Assembly (NCBI RefSeq): GCF_029360585.1 | Contig: NZ_JAQZSJ010000002.1 | Coordinates: 372,001 to 436,000, forward strand | Origin: Cohnella caldifontis | GTDB taxonomy: Bacteria > Bacillota > Bacilli > Paenibacillales > Paenibacillaceae | Length of the DNA stretch: 64,000 nucleotides | Direction: 5' to 3' | Shown: positions 17,153-25,114 of the stretch, piece after piece | How the letters are laid out: each line of letters starts with the position of its first letter | Position numbering within the stretch: position 1 is the first letter of the stretch | Translations under genes and position numbers: made by a program | Notes under the pieces: generated by a model | Database searches by the model: none | What the model was told of the DNA's origin: nothing | What the model saw: the letters and a program-made list of their open reading frames with translations, nothing else

Positions 17153-18448
17153 TTACTCCACCCACTTCACCTGGGCGCCCAGCGCCTTCAGATGGTCGAA
17201 ATATTGGGGATACGATTTCGCCACGTGATGGGCGTCCCGGATGCGGATCGGCTTCGCCGCGCGCAAGCCGACGACGGTCAGCGCCATGATGACCCGATGG
17301 TCGAAATGGGCGTCGATCTCCACGCCGCCTTCCACGCCTTCCGGCCGACCGTGCACGATGATCTCGTCGCGTTTCTCCTCGACGTTCGCGCCCGCTTTGC
17401 GCAGCTCGTTCAAATAATCCGTGATCCGGTCGCATTCCTTGTAACGCAGGTTCTCTACATTATAGAACCGGGAGGTTCCTTCGGCGAAGACGCTGGCCGC
17501 GACCATCGCCAGCACGCCGTCGGTGAATTCGTCGCCGTCGAATTCGACGGCCTTCAGCCGGCCTTTGCCCCGAACATGGACGATCCCGTTCTCGTGCGTC
17601 AGCGGGACGTTCATCGCCCGAAGCACGTCCACGACCGCTCGTTCCCCCTGCTTGCTGTCTTCCGTCAGCCGGTGCAGCTTCACGTCGGAATTCGTGACGG
17701 CGGCCGCGGCGAGCACGGCGGCGGAGCCGGGATAATCCCCTTGTACCGTGTAGGTTTGCGCGCGATATTTCTGCCGCCCCGGCACGCGGAAAAACATCAA
17801 ATCGTCCGAGGCATGGACGACGATGCCCGCTTGCGCCAGCACTTCCAGCGTCTGGCCGATGACGACCTTGGACTTGAGGTCGTGCAGAACCTCGATTTCG
17901 CTGTCCTCGTCCAGCAGCGGGGTCATAAACAGCAAGGAGCTTAAAAATTGCGAACTGACGCTGCCCGATACGCGGATTTTGCCGCCCTTCGGATTCCCGC
18001 CGCGGACCGTTATCGGCAATTTCCCGCCGTTATGTTCGATTTCGACGCCCATGCCCTGCAGCGCTTCGAGCAAATCGTCGTGCGGACGTTTGCCGAGCGA
18101 TTGCGGATACGCGTTGACGAAATTCACTTCGCCCGGCACGAGGGCGGCGATCGACAGGATGAACCGCAGCACCGCGCCGGCGTTGCCGACGTTCAGCTCT
18201 TTCACGGGCCTCGGATGTCTCCCGAACCCGGTGATCACGATTTTCTCCGCGTCTTCCTCGATGACGGCGCCGAGATCGCGGATGCAGCGCCGCATCGCTT
18301 CCCCGTCCTCGCTGTGGGCGGGATACAGGATCGTGCTGGTTCCTTCGGCTAATGCCGCCACGAGCAAATAACGGGTCGTATAGTTTTTGGAAGACAACGC
18401 TTGAATGTCTCCCTGCAGCCGATTCGTCGGCGTCACGATCATATCCAT
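17153..18448 (-). CDS. aroA: 3-phosphoshikimate 1-carboxyvinyltransferase (EPSP synthase), divergent
   Basis: Shikimate-pathway enzyme of 431 residues that joins PEP and shikimate-3-phosphate. Conserved parts include SSQFLSS for shikimate-phosphate binding, the catalytic Asp in EFTDGV, the Glu in YKECDRI and DHR near the end. Two active-site segments are unusual. The usual SKSxSNR is SKNYTTR, and the usual GNAGTAxRPL loop is GNAGAVLRFI, so the residues matching Thr97 and Pro101 of the E. coli enzyme are Ala and Phe. These positions govern glyphosate sensitivity in known enzymes. Spacing and length are normal, so the gene looks intact. Confidence 0.9.
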   Translation of the reverse strand: MDMIVTPTNRLQGDIQALSSKNYTTRYLLVAALAEGTSTILYPAHSEDGEAMRRCIRDLGAVIEEDAEKIVITGFGRHPRPVKELNVGNAGAVLRFILSIAALVPGEVNFVNAYPQSLGKRPHDDLLEALQGMGVEIEHNGGKLPITVRGGNPKGGKIRVSGSVSSQFLSSLLFMTPLLDEDSEIEVLHDLKSKVVIGQTLEVLAQAGIVVHASDDLMFFRVPGRQKYRAQTYTVQGDYPGSAAVLAAAAVTNSDVKLHRLTEDSKQGERAVVDVLRAMNVPLTHENGIVHVRGKGRLKAVEFDGDEFTDGVLAMVAASVFAEGTSRFYNVENLRYKECDRITDYLNELRKAGANVEEKRDEIIVHGRPEGVEGGVEIDAHFDHRVIMALTVVGLRAAKPIRIRDAHHVAKSYPQYFDHLKALGAQVKWVE

Positions 18449-18503
18449 GTTACGCTAGACACTCCCTTGTCCGATGCGACTATCGCTTGCTCCGTGCCTC
18501 CGT

Positions 18504-18533
18504 TTGACAGCAAGGCCGGCGTTCTCCTATGAT
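18504..18533 (+). promoter_or_regulatory. Promoter of the rhodanese gene
   Basis: TTGACA at 18504-18509, 18-bp spacer, TATGAT at 18528-18533. Predicted start near 18540 makes ATG 18545/18551 nearly leaderless and favours ATG 18569. Confidence 0.75.
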
Positions 18534-18568
18534 GAGAATACCAATTGGGGATGAAAGGGCGAATCCGT

Positions 18569-18877
18569 ATGAATCCGCAGGAAACGATTACCGTGGAACA
18601 ATTGAAAGCCCGGCTGGACGCCGGCGAGAAACCGCTCATCATCGACGTGCGCGAACCCGAGGAAGTGGCGTACGGCATGATCCCGGGAGCCGTCCACATT
18701 CCGATGGGGCAAATCCCGCAGCGGCTGGACGAAATCCCCCGAGAAGGCGAAGTCATCTTCGTCTGCCGCAGCAGCCACCGAAGCGGCCAAGTGTGCGATT
18801 ACCTCGGCATGCTGGGCTTCGAGAAGCCGGTGAACATGATCGGAGGCATGCTGGCCTGGTCCCAGCTTCCCGACTGA
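18569..18877 (+). CDS. Single-domain rhodanese-like sulfurtransferase
   Basis: Protein of 102 residues with one rhodanese domain. It shows IIDVREPEEVAYGMIPGA and the active loop VCRSSHRSGQ, with the catalytic Cys, which is expected to carry persulfide sulfur. GAAAGGG lies about 9 nt before ATG 18569. It is divergent from aroA, single, and followed by a terminator. The sulfur acceptor is unknown. Confidence 0.88.
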   Translation: MNPQETITVEQLKARLDAGEKPLIIDVREPEEVAYGMIPGAVHIPMGQIPQRLDEIPREGEVIFVCRSSHRSGQVCDYLGMLGFEKPVNMIGGMLAWSQLPD

Positions 18878-18900
18878 CCCTTACGAATATCGCCACGGAC

Positions 18901-18927
18901 AAGCGGAGCGCGCTGCTCCGCTTTTTT
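18901..18927 (+). terminator. Terminator after the rhodanese gene
   Basis: AGCGGAGC / GCTCCGCT stem with a 5-nt loop and a run of six T. Confidence 0.85.
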
Positions 18928-19106
18928 ATGTTTTAACCGGGGGCTCCCCCGAAAGGAATCGGAATATGCTGCAGAGCTTCGCGTCGCTTTTGGGGGATTT
19001 GTTTTCTACTATAACACACCGTTCGGGCGGCCAGGTATAAATCCGCGCGATTTTCCGTAAGTTTGATAGTGTGTGACTGTAAAGTTCTGGAAGGTGATGC
19101 GCGTTG

Positions 19107-19400
19107 ATGAAATCCGCCAGCCCCGCTCTTCCCCCGTCCCCCCTGAAAAGACTGCTCGACCGTTCCCAGCCGTTCTGCAAAGAAGACGTCCTGTGGGCGC
19201 TGGATTACATGAAACGGAAAGCGGCCGATGGAGCGCCCGAATGGTCGGGACTCGATCGGCCGCAGCTGCTGGAGGTTTTCGCTTGCTTCGCGGAAATGTC
19301 GCTCCTGCTCCTGCATCGGCAGACGCCGGGCAAGCCGGAAACGGAACGCTTCCGCGCGATGCTCGAAGGTTTATTCGCCCGCGACCCGGCTCAGTTGTGA
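19107..19400 (+). CDS. Small hypothetical protein, convergent with gndA
   Basis: Unrecognised 97-residue protein, predicted mostly helical, without Cys clusters or membrane segments. ATG 19107 has GAAGGTGATG about 10 nt upstream; a TTG directly before it is also possible. Its last 10 bp overlap the end of gndA on the other strand. Codon use looks like that of its neighbours, which supports it being real. Confidence 0.55.
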   Translation: MKSASPALPPSPLKRLLDRSQPFCKEDVLWALDYMKRKAADGAPEWSGLDRPQLLEVFACFAEMSLLLLHRQTPGKPETERFRAMLEGLFARDPAQL

Positions 19401-20806
19401 ATCCAGTCGTGGTGGAACGTTCCCTCTTTATCGAGGCGTTTGAACGTATGGGCGCCGAAATAATCGCGTTGCGCCTGCAGGAGGTTCGCCGGCAAGCGCT
19501 CGGAGCGGTAGCTGTCGTAGTAGGACAGCGCGCTTGCGAACGAAGGCACCGGAATGCCGTACCGTACCGCGGTCGCCACGACCTCGCGCCAAGCGTCTTG
19601 GTAATTTTCGACCACGCCTTTGAAATATTCGTCCAGCAGCAGGTTGCGCAGCTGGGGATCGCGGTCGTACGCGTCTTTGATATTTTGCAGGAAACGGGCC
19701 CGGATGATGCAGCCGCCGCGGAAAATCATGGCGATGTCGCCGTACCGCAGGTTCCAGCCGTACTCCTCGGAAGCCGCGCGCATTTGGGCGAAGCCTTGCG
19801 CGTAAGAGCAAATCTTGCTGGCATACAGCGCTTTGCGGATGCTTTCGATGAACGCTTTCTTGTCGCCTTCGAAGGGCTTGGTCTGCGGTCCTTTCAGCAC
19901 TTTGCTGGCCGCGACGCGTTCTTCCTTCAGCGCCGACAGGAAACGGGCGAATACCGACTCGGTAATGATGGAGAGCGGCACGCCGAGGTCCAGGGCGCTT
20001 TGGCTCGTCCATTTGCCGGTTCCCTTCTGGCCGGCGGCGTCGAGGATGACGTCGACCATCGGCTTGCCGGTTTCCGGATCTTTCTGGGTGAAAATGTCGG
20101 CCGTGATTTCGATCAGATAGCTGTCGAGTTCGCCTTTGTTCCACTCGGCGAAAATCGCTTGGAGCTCGTCCGTCGAAAGGCCGAGCACGTCTTTCAGCAG
20201 TTGGTACGCTTCGCAGATCAACTGCATGTCGCCGTATTCGATGCCGTTATGCACCATCTTCACGTAATGGCCGGCGCCGTCCGGTCCGATATAGGTACAG
20301 CAAGGATCCCCGTTCACCTTCGCCGAAATGCCCGTCAGGATCGGCTCGACGAGGCGGTAAGCTTCTTCCGGGCCGCCCGGCATGATCGAGGGGCCTTTCA
20401 ACGCGCCTTCTTCGCCGCCGGAAACCCCGGTCCCGATGAAGTGGAAACCCTTCTCGGTCAATTCCTTGCTGCGGCGCTGCGTGTCCGGGAAGTAGGCGTT
20501 GCCGCCGTCGATGAGGATATCCCCTTTATCCAAATGGGGAAGCAGCGATTCGATCGTGGCATCCGTTCCCGAGCCCGCCTGTACCATGATCAGGATTTTG
20601 CGGGGCTTCTCGAGGGCGTTCACGAATTCCTCCACCGAGAACGTGCCGACGAGATTTTTGCCTTTGCCGTCCGTCTCCAGCAGATCGCGCGTTTTGTCCG
20701 GCGAACGGTTGTATACGGCCACCGTAAAACCGCGGCTCTCGATATTCAAGGCCAAGTTGCGTCCCATGACGGCCATGCCGACGACGCCGATGTTCGCTTT
20801 GGTCAT
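19391..20806 (-). CDS. gndA: 6-phosphogluconate dehydrogenase, decarboxylating
   Basis: Oxidative pentose-phosphate enzyme of 471 residues that converts 6-phosphogluconate to ribulose-5-phosphate, CO2 and a reduced nicotinamide cofactor. The N-terminal Rossmann motif is [17 protein letters not shown] with NRSPDKT after strand 2. The substrate site shows [11 protein letters not shown], and [13 protein letters not shown] holds the catalytic Lys. The NRSPDKT loop suggests NADP preference, which is inference. ATG 20806 follows GGATGGAGAG; the open frame upstream crosses a likely promoter (TACAAT at about 20846-20851). Confidence 0.96.
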   Translation of the reverse strand: MTKANIGVVGMAVMGRNLALNIESRGFTVAVYNRSPDKTRDLLETDGKGKNLVGTFSVEEFVNALEKPRKILIMVQAGSGTDATIESLLPHLDKGDILIDGGNAYFPDTQRRSKELTEKGFHFIGTGVSGGEEGALKGPSIMPGGPEEAYRLVEPILTGISAKVNGDPCCTYIGPDGAGHYVKMVHNGIEYGDMQLICEAYQLLKDVLGLSTDELQAIFAEWNKGELDSYLIEITADIFTQKDPETGKPMVDVILDAAGQKGTGKWTSQSALDLGVPLSIITESVFARFLSALKEERVAASKVLKGPQTKPFEGDKKAFIESIRKALYASKICSYAQGFAQMRAASEEYGWNLRYGDIAMIFRGGCIIRARFLQNIKDAYDRDPQLRNLLLDEYFKGVVENYQDAWREVVATAVRYGIPVPSFASALSYYDSYRSERLPANLLQAQRDYFGAHTFKRLDKEGTFHHDWIHN

Positions 20807-20966
20807 CTTCTCTCCATCCTTACATTCCGAATTTGCAACATTCCTATTGTACTCTTTTTGCTCCCGGATGAAAACCATGCATTGGCAAACCCGGCCCTCA
20901 AAAGTCAATTCCGGACATCGAAATTTTGAATGCCGTTATCGAAAATTCGCATGGCAAGAATTTTAC

Positions 20967-21009
20967 TTGCTTTTCTATAGTTAGTTATCTTATAGTATGT
21001 ACTAGATAA
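20967..21009 (+). promoter_or_regulatory. Promoter and palindromic operator of the YceI gene
   Basis: TTGCTT (20967-20972), 18 bp, TATAGT (20991-20996). A perfect inverted repeat TAGTA-TG-TACTA (20993-21004) overlaps the -10 box, and a wider TTATCT...AGATAA repeat (20985-21009) surrounds it. This layout suggests repression by a dimeric MarR- or HxlR-type regulator; the regulator is not identified in the window. Confidence 0.6.
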
Positions 21010-21028
21010 TCTTAAGGAGGAATTCTAC

Positions 21029-21562
21029 ATGGCCGTTTCCCAATGGAATCTCGACAAATCCCACAGCAACATCACCTTCAGCGTCCGGCATATGATGATC
21101 GCGAACGTGCGCGGCAGCTTCGGCGAATTCGACGCTTCCGTTACGGCGGACCCGGCGGATCCGACAACCGCTTCCGCGACGATCACGATTGACGTTGCGA
21201 GCATCGACACGAAGGACGAAGGCCGCGACGGCCACCTCAAATCGCCGGACTTCTTCAATGTCGAGCAGCATCCGAACATGGTCTTCAAGGTGACGAAAGT
21301 GACGTCCAAAGGCGGGGAAGAATACGAGATCGCCGGGGATTTGACGATCCTGGGCAACACGAAACCGATCACGCTCAGCGGGGAAATTTCCGGACCGGCC
21401 AAAGACCCTTGGGGCAACGAGAAAATCGCCGTGTCGGCCAGCGGCTCCCTGTCCCGTTCCGAGTTCGGGCTGACCTGGAACGCGGCGCTGGAAACCGGCG
21501 GCGTGCTCGTCAGCGACACCGTCAAGCTGAACATCGAGCTCCAGTTCGCGAAAGCGGCCTAA
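21029..21562 (+). CDS. YceI-family lipid-binding lipocalin-like protein
   Basis: Protein of 177 residues, the full length of the family, which forms a long beta barrel that binds isoprenoid/polyprenoid lipids. Typical features are WNLDKSHSNITFSVRHMM at the N-terminus, GHLKSPDFFNVEQHP in the middle and the DPWGNEKI segment. No signal peptide is seen, so it is probably cytoplasmic, as in other Firmicutes. AAGGAGGAATTCTAC precedes ATG. It is a single gene with its own operator-like promoter and terminator. Confidence 0.92.
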   Translation: MAVSQWNLDKSHSNITFSVRHMMIANVRGSFGEFDASVTADPADPTTASATITIDVASIDTKDEGRDGHLKSPDFFNVEQHPNMVFKVTKVTSKGGEEYEIAGDLTILGNTKPITLSGEISGPAKDPWGNEKIAVSASGSLSRSEFGLTWNAALETGGVLVSDTVKLNIELQFAKAA

Positions 21563-21580
21563 CGATAACGCGCCGCCAAA

Positions 21581-21612
21581 AAAAAGCATCCCCCTCGCGG
21601 GGGATGCTTTTT
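21581..21612 (+). terminator. Terminator after the YceI gene
   Basis: AAAAAGCATCCCCC / GGGGGATGCTTTTT stem with TCGC loop; near-symmetric, so it may also stop the converging 21639-22235 transcript. Confidence 0.88.
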
Positions 21613-21638
21613 CTCTATTCGCTGCCGATCTCCGGCCT

Positions 21639-22235
21639 CTACAATTCCAGCTGCAGCATTTCGATCCTCATGGCCCGGAGCTTCTCCTTGGAAGCTTCCG
21701 ACGCCTCGGAGCGCCCTTCCCGGAGGGCCTCATGGAGCACGGCCAGCTCGTAATCGATTTCAAGTCTGAGAACGGCAGCGCGCTGTTCGGCGCGTTCCGA
21801 CTTGAACGCCTGTATCATGTCTTCCACTGTAACCTGCGGTTTCTTCTGGTAAATGATCCGATGTTCCATGCCCGACACCTCCACCTGACGGATGATTTCT
21901 CCGAACATGATGTTCTCGATGAGGACTTGGCGGTCCCGAAACCGTTTGACCACGGCATGCCCCCGGGAATCGCCGATCAGCTTCTCCATCCACGACGCGA
22001 GCCGCTCATCCTTCACCCGGTATTCGCCCACGAGCTTGTAGCATCCATGCGCCCGCAGAAACCGGAATTTCACCAGCTTCCTTCCCGATCGGACCGAAAC
22101 GGTCATTTGGCCGTCGCTTTCGTTCCAATACAACGAGTATCCTTGCTGAATCAGCTCCCGGATCGAATTCTGGATTTGACGGCGGTCGAAACGGACTTCC
22201 AGATCGCGGTATTCCACTTCGCAGCTGCGGTACAC
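21639..22235 (-). CDS. Hypothetical protein, unrecognised
   Basis: Soluble 198-residue protein, without membrane segments. It starts MYRSCEVEYRDLEVRFDRRQ and has a charged helical second half with VTVEDMIQAFKSERAE and a final leucine-rich helix. No family is recognised. GTG 22235 is the start because AGGAGG lies 9 nt upstream, whereas an in-frame TTG two codons earlier is too close. It is divergent from the UPF0637 gene. Confidence 0.7.
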   Translation of the reverse strand: MYRSCEVEYRDLEVRFDRRQIQNSIRELIQQGYSLYWNESDGQMTVSVRSGRKLVKFRFLRAHGCYKLVGEYRVKDERLASWMEKLIGDSRGHAVVKRFRDRQVLIENIMFGEIIRQVEVSGMEHRIIYQKKPQVTVEDMIQAFKSERAEQRAAVLRLEIDYELAVLHEALREGRSEASEASKEKLRAMRIEMLQLEL

Positions 22236-22338
22236 GGGCAAACACCTCCTGCGGGTTCCGCATGATCAGAGTTTGACCGAATGTTCTGAAAATTCGTTTC
22301 TTATCCTTATCTTATACTCCATCTTATGTTCTGGCAAC

Positions 22339-22367
22339 TTGGTTTCTTGACTATTTTCCTTTATAGT
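22339..22367 (+). promoter_or_regulatory. Promoter of the UPF0637 gene
   Basis: TTGGTT (22339-22344), 17 bp, TATAGT (22362-22367), about 40 nt before the TTG start. Confidence 0.5.
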
Positions 22368-22409
22368 GGGGAAAGCATCACGGCAAATTCCGCAAAGAGG
22401 TGACCCCTT

Positions 22410-23054
22410 TTGAACTCCTTGACCTCCCTGACGTTTCCCGGATTCGGACAAGCCGACTTCGAAGCCATGACGGCCGAAGGCTTGGACGGCCGGATGCAAG
22501 CGATCATCCGAACGGTCCGTCCCAAGCTGACGTCGCTCGGAGCCGATCTGGCCCCCCGGCTGGGCGAGTCGTGCGGAGAAGCCATGACGCCCCACGTCGC
22601 CAAGCACGCCCGAAGATCCGTCAATCCTCCCGCCGACACTTGGGTCGCCTGGTCCCGCAGTCCGCGCGGCTACAAAATGCACCCGCATTTCCAGGTCGGC
22701 ATCTGGCCGACGCACGTCTTCGCGCAGTTCGCCATCATTTACGAATGCCCGGACAAATCGTCGTTCGCGGACAACGCGCTCCGGGAGCTGGCTTCGATCC
22801 GCAAGGCCGTGCCGGACGACTATGTCTGGTCCCGGGATCATACGGTCCCCGAAGGCCGCCCGCACGGGTCGATCGCCAACGACGAACTGGCGGATTGGCT
22901 GGGACGGCTTCGCGCCGTGAAAGCCGCGGAAATCACCTGCGGCATCCACGTGCTGAAAGGCGATCCGGTCCTCGCGGACGGAGAAGCCTTCGCGCGGCTG
23001 GCGCTGGATACGTTCCGCACGCTGCTGCCGCTTTACCGCTTGGCGTCAGGCTGA
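22410..23054 (+). CDS. UPF0637/DUF1054 protein (YktB-like)
   Basis: Protein of 214 residues matching the Firmicute YktB family in length and blocks: FPGFGQADFEAM at the start, WVAWSRSPRGYKMHPHFQVG in the middle and FAIIYECPDKS after it. The function is unknown. Translation starts at TTG 22410 with AGAGGTGA 6-7 nt upstream. It is a single-gene unit with promoter and terminator. Confidence 0.88.
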   Translation: MNSLTSLTFPGFGQADFEAMTAEGLDGRMQAIIRTVRPKLTSLGADLAPRLGESCGEAMTPHVAKHARRSVNPPADTWVAWSRSPRGYKMHPHFQVGIWPTHVFAQFAIIYECPDKSSFADNALRELASIRKAVPDDYVWSRDHTVPEGRPHGSIANDELADWLGRLRAVKAAEITCGIHVLKGDPVLADGEAFARLALDTFRTLLPLYRLASG

Positions 23055-23070
23055 TCATTGCTCTGAGAAC

Positions 23071-23109
23071 GATGGCCTCGGCAAAGAAAATGCGCCGAGG
23101 CCATTTTTT
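23071..23109 (+). terminator. Terminator after the UPF0637 gene
   Basis: ATGGCCTCGGC / GCCGAGGCCAT stem followed by TTTTTT. Confidence 0.85.
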
Positions 23110-23130
23110 GAGATTTATTTTCCTCTTTAG

Positions 23131-23169
23131 GAAATTTCTCTTGACGGAAATTTCCTTTTCGGGTAAATT
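23131..23169 (+). promoter_or_regulatory. Promoter and operator of the ArsR-SRPBCC-DoxX cassette
   Basis: TTGACG (23141-23146), 17 bp, TAAATT (23164-23169). The palindrome GGAAATTTCC (23146-23155) lies in the spacer and its core GAAATTTC is repeated at 23131-23138, 16 bp away. This is a good candidate site for autoregulation by the ArsR-type protein. Confidence 0.6.
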
Positions 23170-23214
23170 GAAATCAGGAAATCCGATCCGGATCCGAAAG
23201 GAGGTGCTCCTTCC

Positions 23215-23553
23215 ATGACTTTCGCAACGCTCAGCGCGCTTGCTGAGCCCAACCGGTTCAACATCGTCGAACTGCTGCGCGACTTCGGCGCGATGACGGT
23301 GAGCGAGATCGCCCAGAAGCTGGGCCTTCGGCTCCCCCAATCCTCCAAACATTTGCACGTCCTCTCCGAAGCCGGCCTCGTCAATGTTCAGGTAGACGCG
23401 AATCGCCGCATTTATTCGTTGTGCCCGACGCCGCTGCTCGAGATGAACGACTGGCTGGAGACTTTCACCCGGGTCAAGGAAGAACAATTCGACCGATTCG
23501 AAGAACTGCTGAAGAAAGCCCAAATGAACGAAACGAATGCGAAAAACGATTAA
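23215..23553 (+). CDS. ArsR-family winged-helix repressor
   Basis: Dimeric DNA-binding regulator of 112 residues. LAEPNRFNIVELLRDFGAMT opens the fold and SEIAQKLGLRLPQSSKHLHV is the recognition helix region, followed by the wing VQVDANRRIYSL. There is no metal-binding CxC motif, so it belongs to the non-metal subgroup that often controls SRPBCC/DoxX genes. AAAGGAGGTGCTCCTTCC precedes ATG. It is the first gene of the cassette and is probably autoregulated. Confidence 0.9.
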   Translation: MTFATLSALAEPNRFNIVELLRDFGAMTVSEIAQKLGLRLPQSSKHLHVLSEAGLVNVQVDANRRIYSLCPTPLLEMNDWLETFTRVKEEQFDRFEELLKKAQMNETNAKND

Positions 23554-23574
23554 GGGTCAAAAGGAGACGATAGC

Positions 23575-24056
23575 ATGTCCAAAACGAACGTAATCGCCGA
23601 GAAAGGCAAGCAGGAAATCGTGATTACCCGCGAATTCGACGCCCCCCGGGAACTCGTGTTCCGTACGTATACGGATCCGGCGTTAGTCCCCGACTGGTGG
23701 GTCCCTCCAGCATGGCGACGACCGTCGACCGAATGGAAGTCCGGAAGGGCGGCGTCTGGCGGTACGTCCAGCGCGAAGCGAACGGCTACGAGCATGCCCA
23801 TAACGGGGTGTATCACGAAGTGGCGTCTCCCGGCCGGCTGGTGAACACCTACGAATACGAAGGTTATCCCGGTTCGGTCGGCCTCGTCACCACGACGTTC
23901 GAAGAGCTGCCGGGCGGCAAGACGAAGTTCACGGAGCTGACGCTGTACCCGTCGGTGGAAGTGCGCGACGGCGTGCTGCAATCCGGCATGACGGAAGGCG
24001 CCATGGAGCTGATGGACCGGCTGGAGGAAGTTCTGGCGAAACTCCAATCCCGATAA
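23575..24056 (+). pseudogene. SRPBCC (AHSA1-like) protein gene with -1 frameshift
   Basis: Two overlapping frames together make one START/AHSA1-fold protein of about 160 residues. The first frame (from ATG 23575) runs to PALVPDWW, and the second continues as GPSSMATTVDRMEVRKGG to the stop at 24056. The break is at 23699-23701, where TGGTGGGTCCC has three G's after TGGT and four would restore the family reading DWWGP. Either a base was lost from a G run, or the sequence has an error there. As read, the gene gives an 89-residue truncated product. Both halves are well conserved, so any inactivation is recent. Confidence 0.85.
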
Positions 24057-24071
24057 GGAGGGTTCACGAAA

Positions 24072-24461
24072 ATGAAATGGGTTGCCCGGATCGTGCAAGG
24101 CGTGCTGTGCGTCGGATTTCTGATGTCAGGTTTGACGAAGCTTTTTTCCGGCTTGGAGCAGATCCGCGAGATGTACTCGGATCCGCTCGGCTACGACCCC
24201 GTTTTCATCTATGCGATCGGAGCGATCGAAACTTCGGCGGCGCTCGCGCTGATTGCCGGTTTCCGCTGGAAACGCGCCGCGGCTGCCGCTTCGGTCGCGC
24301 TTGCGGTCGTCATGGTCGGCGCGATCGCGTCGCAATTGACGGCAAGCGCGCCGGCGGACGCCGTGCTGCCCGCGGTATACTTGATCCTGCTGGTCTTCCT
24401 GCTGGTACGGTTGATCCGCGCGGAAGGCGCATGGAAGCTGAGGTCGACGCAACGGGCATAA
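24072..24461 (+). CDS. DoxX-family membrane protein
   Basis: Protein of 129 residues with four hydrophobic segments, typical of DoxX-like proteins: GVLCVGFLMSGLTKLFSG first, then AIGAIETSAALALIAGF, a third alanine-rich segment, and a final VYLILLVFLLVRL. It lies 15 bp after the SRPBCC gene with AAGGAGGGTTCACGAAA as ribosome site. This three-gene order (ArsR, SRPBCC, DoxX) is widespread; the substrate or stress is unknown. Confidence 0.88.
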   Translation: MKWVARIVQGVLCVGFLMSGLTKLFSGLEQIREMYSDPLGYDPVFIYAIGAIETSAALALIAGFRWKRAAAAASVALAVVMVGAIASQLTASAPADAVLPAVYLILLVFLLVRLIRAEGAWKLRSTQRA

Positions 24462-24484
24462 TCGATCGTCCGCATCGACGAGAT

Positions 24485-24813
24485 AAAGGGTCCCTTCGGG
24501 GACCCTTCAGCCTGTTGGTGAAGCCGTTACCAGGATTATTCGCCCCCCTTGGGGAAACCATCCAACGATATTCGAAAGATCAATCACAAATCGCTTGAGC
24601 AGATCATTTTATGATTCTGTTTGAAATTTCGAATACATTTCACCCTGCGGCCGCTAAGTCGAGGATTGTATGCGATTTTTCATATAGAATAGACGAATTG
24701 TGGTTTTACCAATAATTGAACTCGAAAAATCGAATATAAAATTTAAATCGCTTTTGCTAATTAGGCTGTTGAAGGTTCTTCAACAGCCTGAAGGGTCCCC
24801 TCGGGGACCCTGG
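24485..24813. repeat. Gene-free AT-rich segment bounded by inverted hairpin repeats
   Basis: The left end (24487-24521) reads AGGGTCCCTTCGGGGACCC then TTCAGCCTGTTGGTGAA. The right end (24779-24813) is close to its reverse complement, TTCAACAGCCTGAAGGGTCC then CCTCGGGGACCCTGG. The roughly 260 bp between is clearly AT-richer than its surroundings and has no gene I can support. A second hairpin AGGCTGTTGAA/TTCAACAGCCT lies at 24763-24789. The form resembles a miniature inverted-repeat element, but no target duplication was seen; the left hairpin may double as the DoxX terminator. Confidence 0.5.
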
Positions 24814-24837
24814 CGATTTTGCGCGTCCTTTCCGACC

Positions 24838-25114
24838 TTACCGTTCGCGAATCCAAACCGTCATTTCGCCCGGTTCCCGGTTTCCCCAGTAGGCGTAAGG
24901 GACGGCCGTGACCGGGACGCTCTTCTTCTTTCGCGTGACCGGCCTGTACAGTTCATCCTCCCAGGAAAGATCGGAGCGTTGCCCCTCTCCGGTCAAGGCG
25001 ACGATCCCGCCCAGGACGTCTTCCCGATACTCCGCTTTGAAATCGGAGTTCTCGGGAAAGCAAATATCCGTAAGGTCGGGGCCATTGTCCGCTTCTTCCA
25101 GGCAATATTCGAAC
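24838..25114 (-). pseudogene. C-terminal remnant of a GH127-type beta-L-arabinofuranosidase gene
   Basis: About 90 residues ending in VPYAYWGNREPGEMTVWIRE, the typical end of DUF1680/GH127 glycosidases, preceded by YCLEEADNGPDL as in that family. The catalytic part is missing. Upstream homology stops abruptly where an AraC-type fragment begins on the other strand, so this is a deletion remnant. Confidence 0.75.

Noticed and set aside
24908..25114. N-terminal part of the AraC open frame as a real regulator domain
   Set aside because: This part is the antisense of the GH127 remnant; AraC similarity begins only at about 25115 and there is no ribosome site at 24908.
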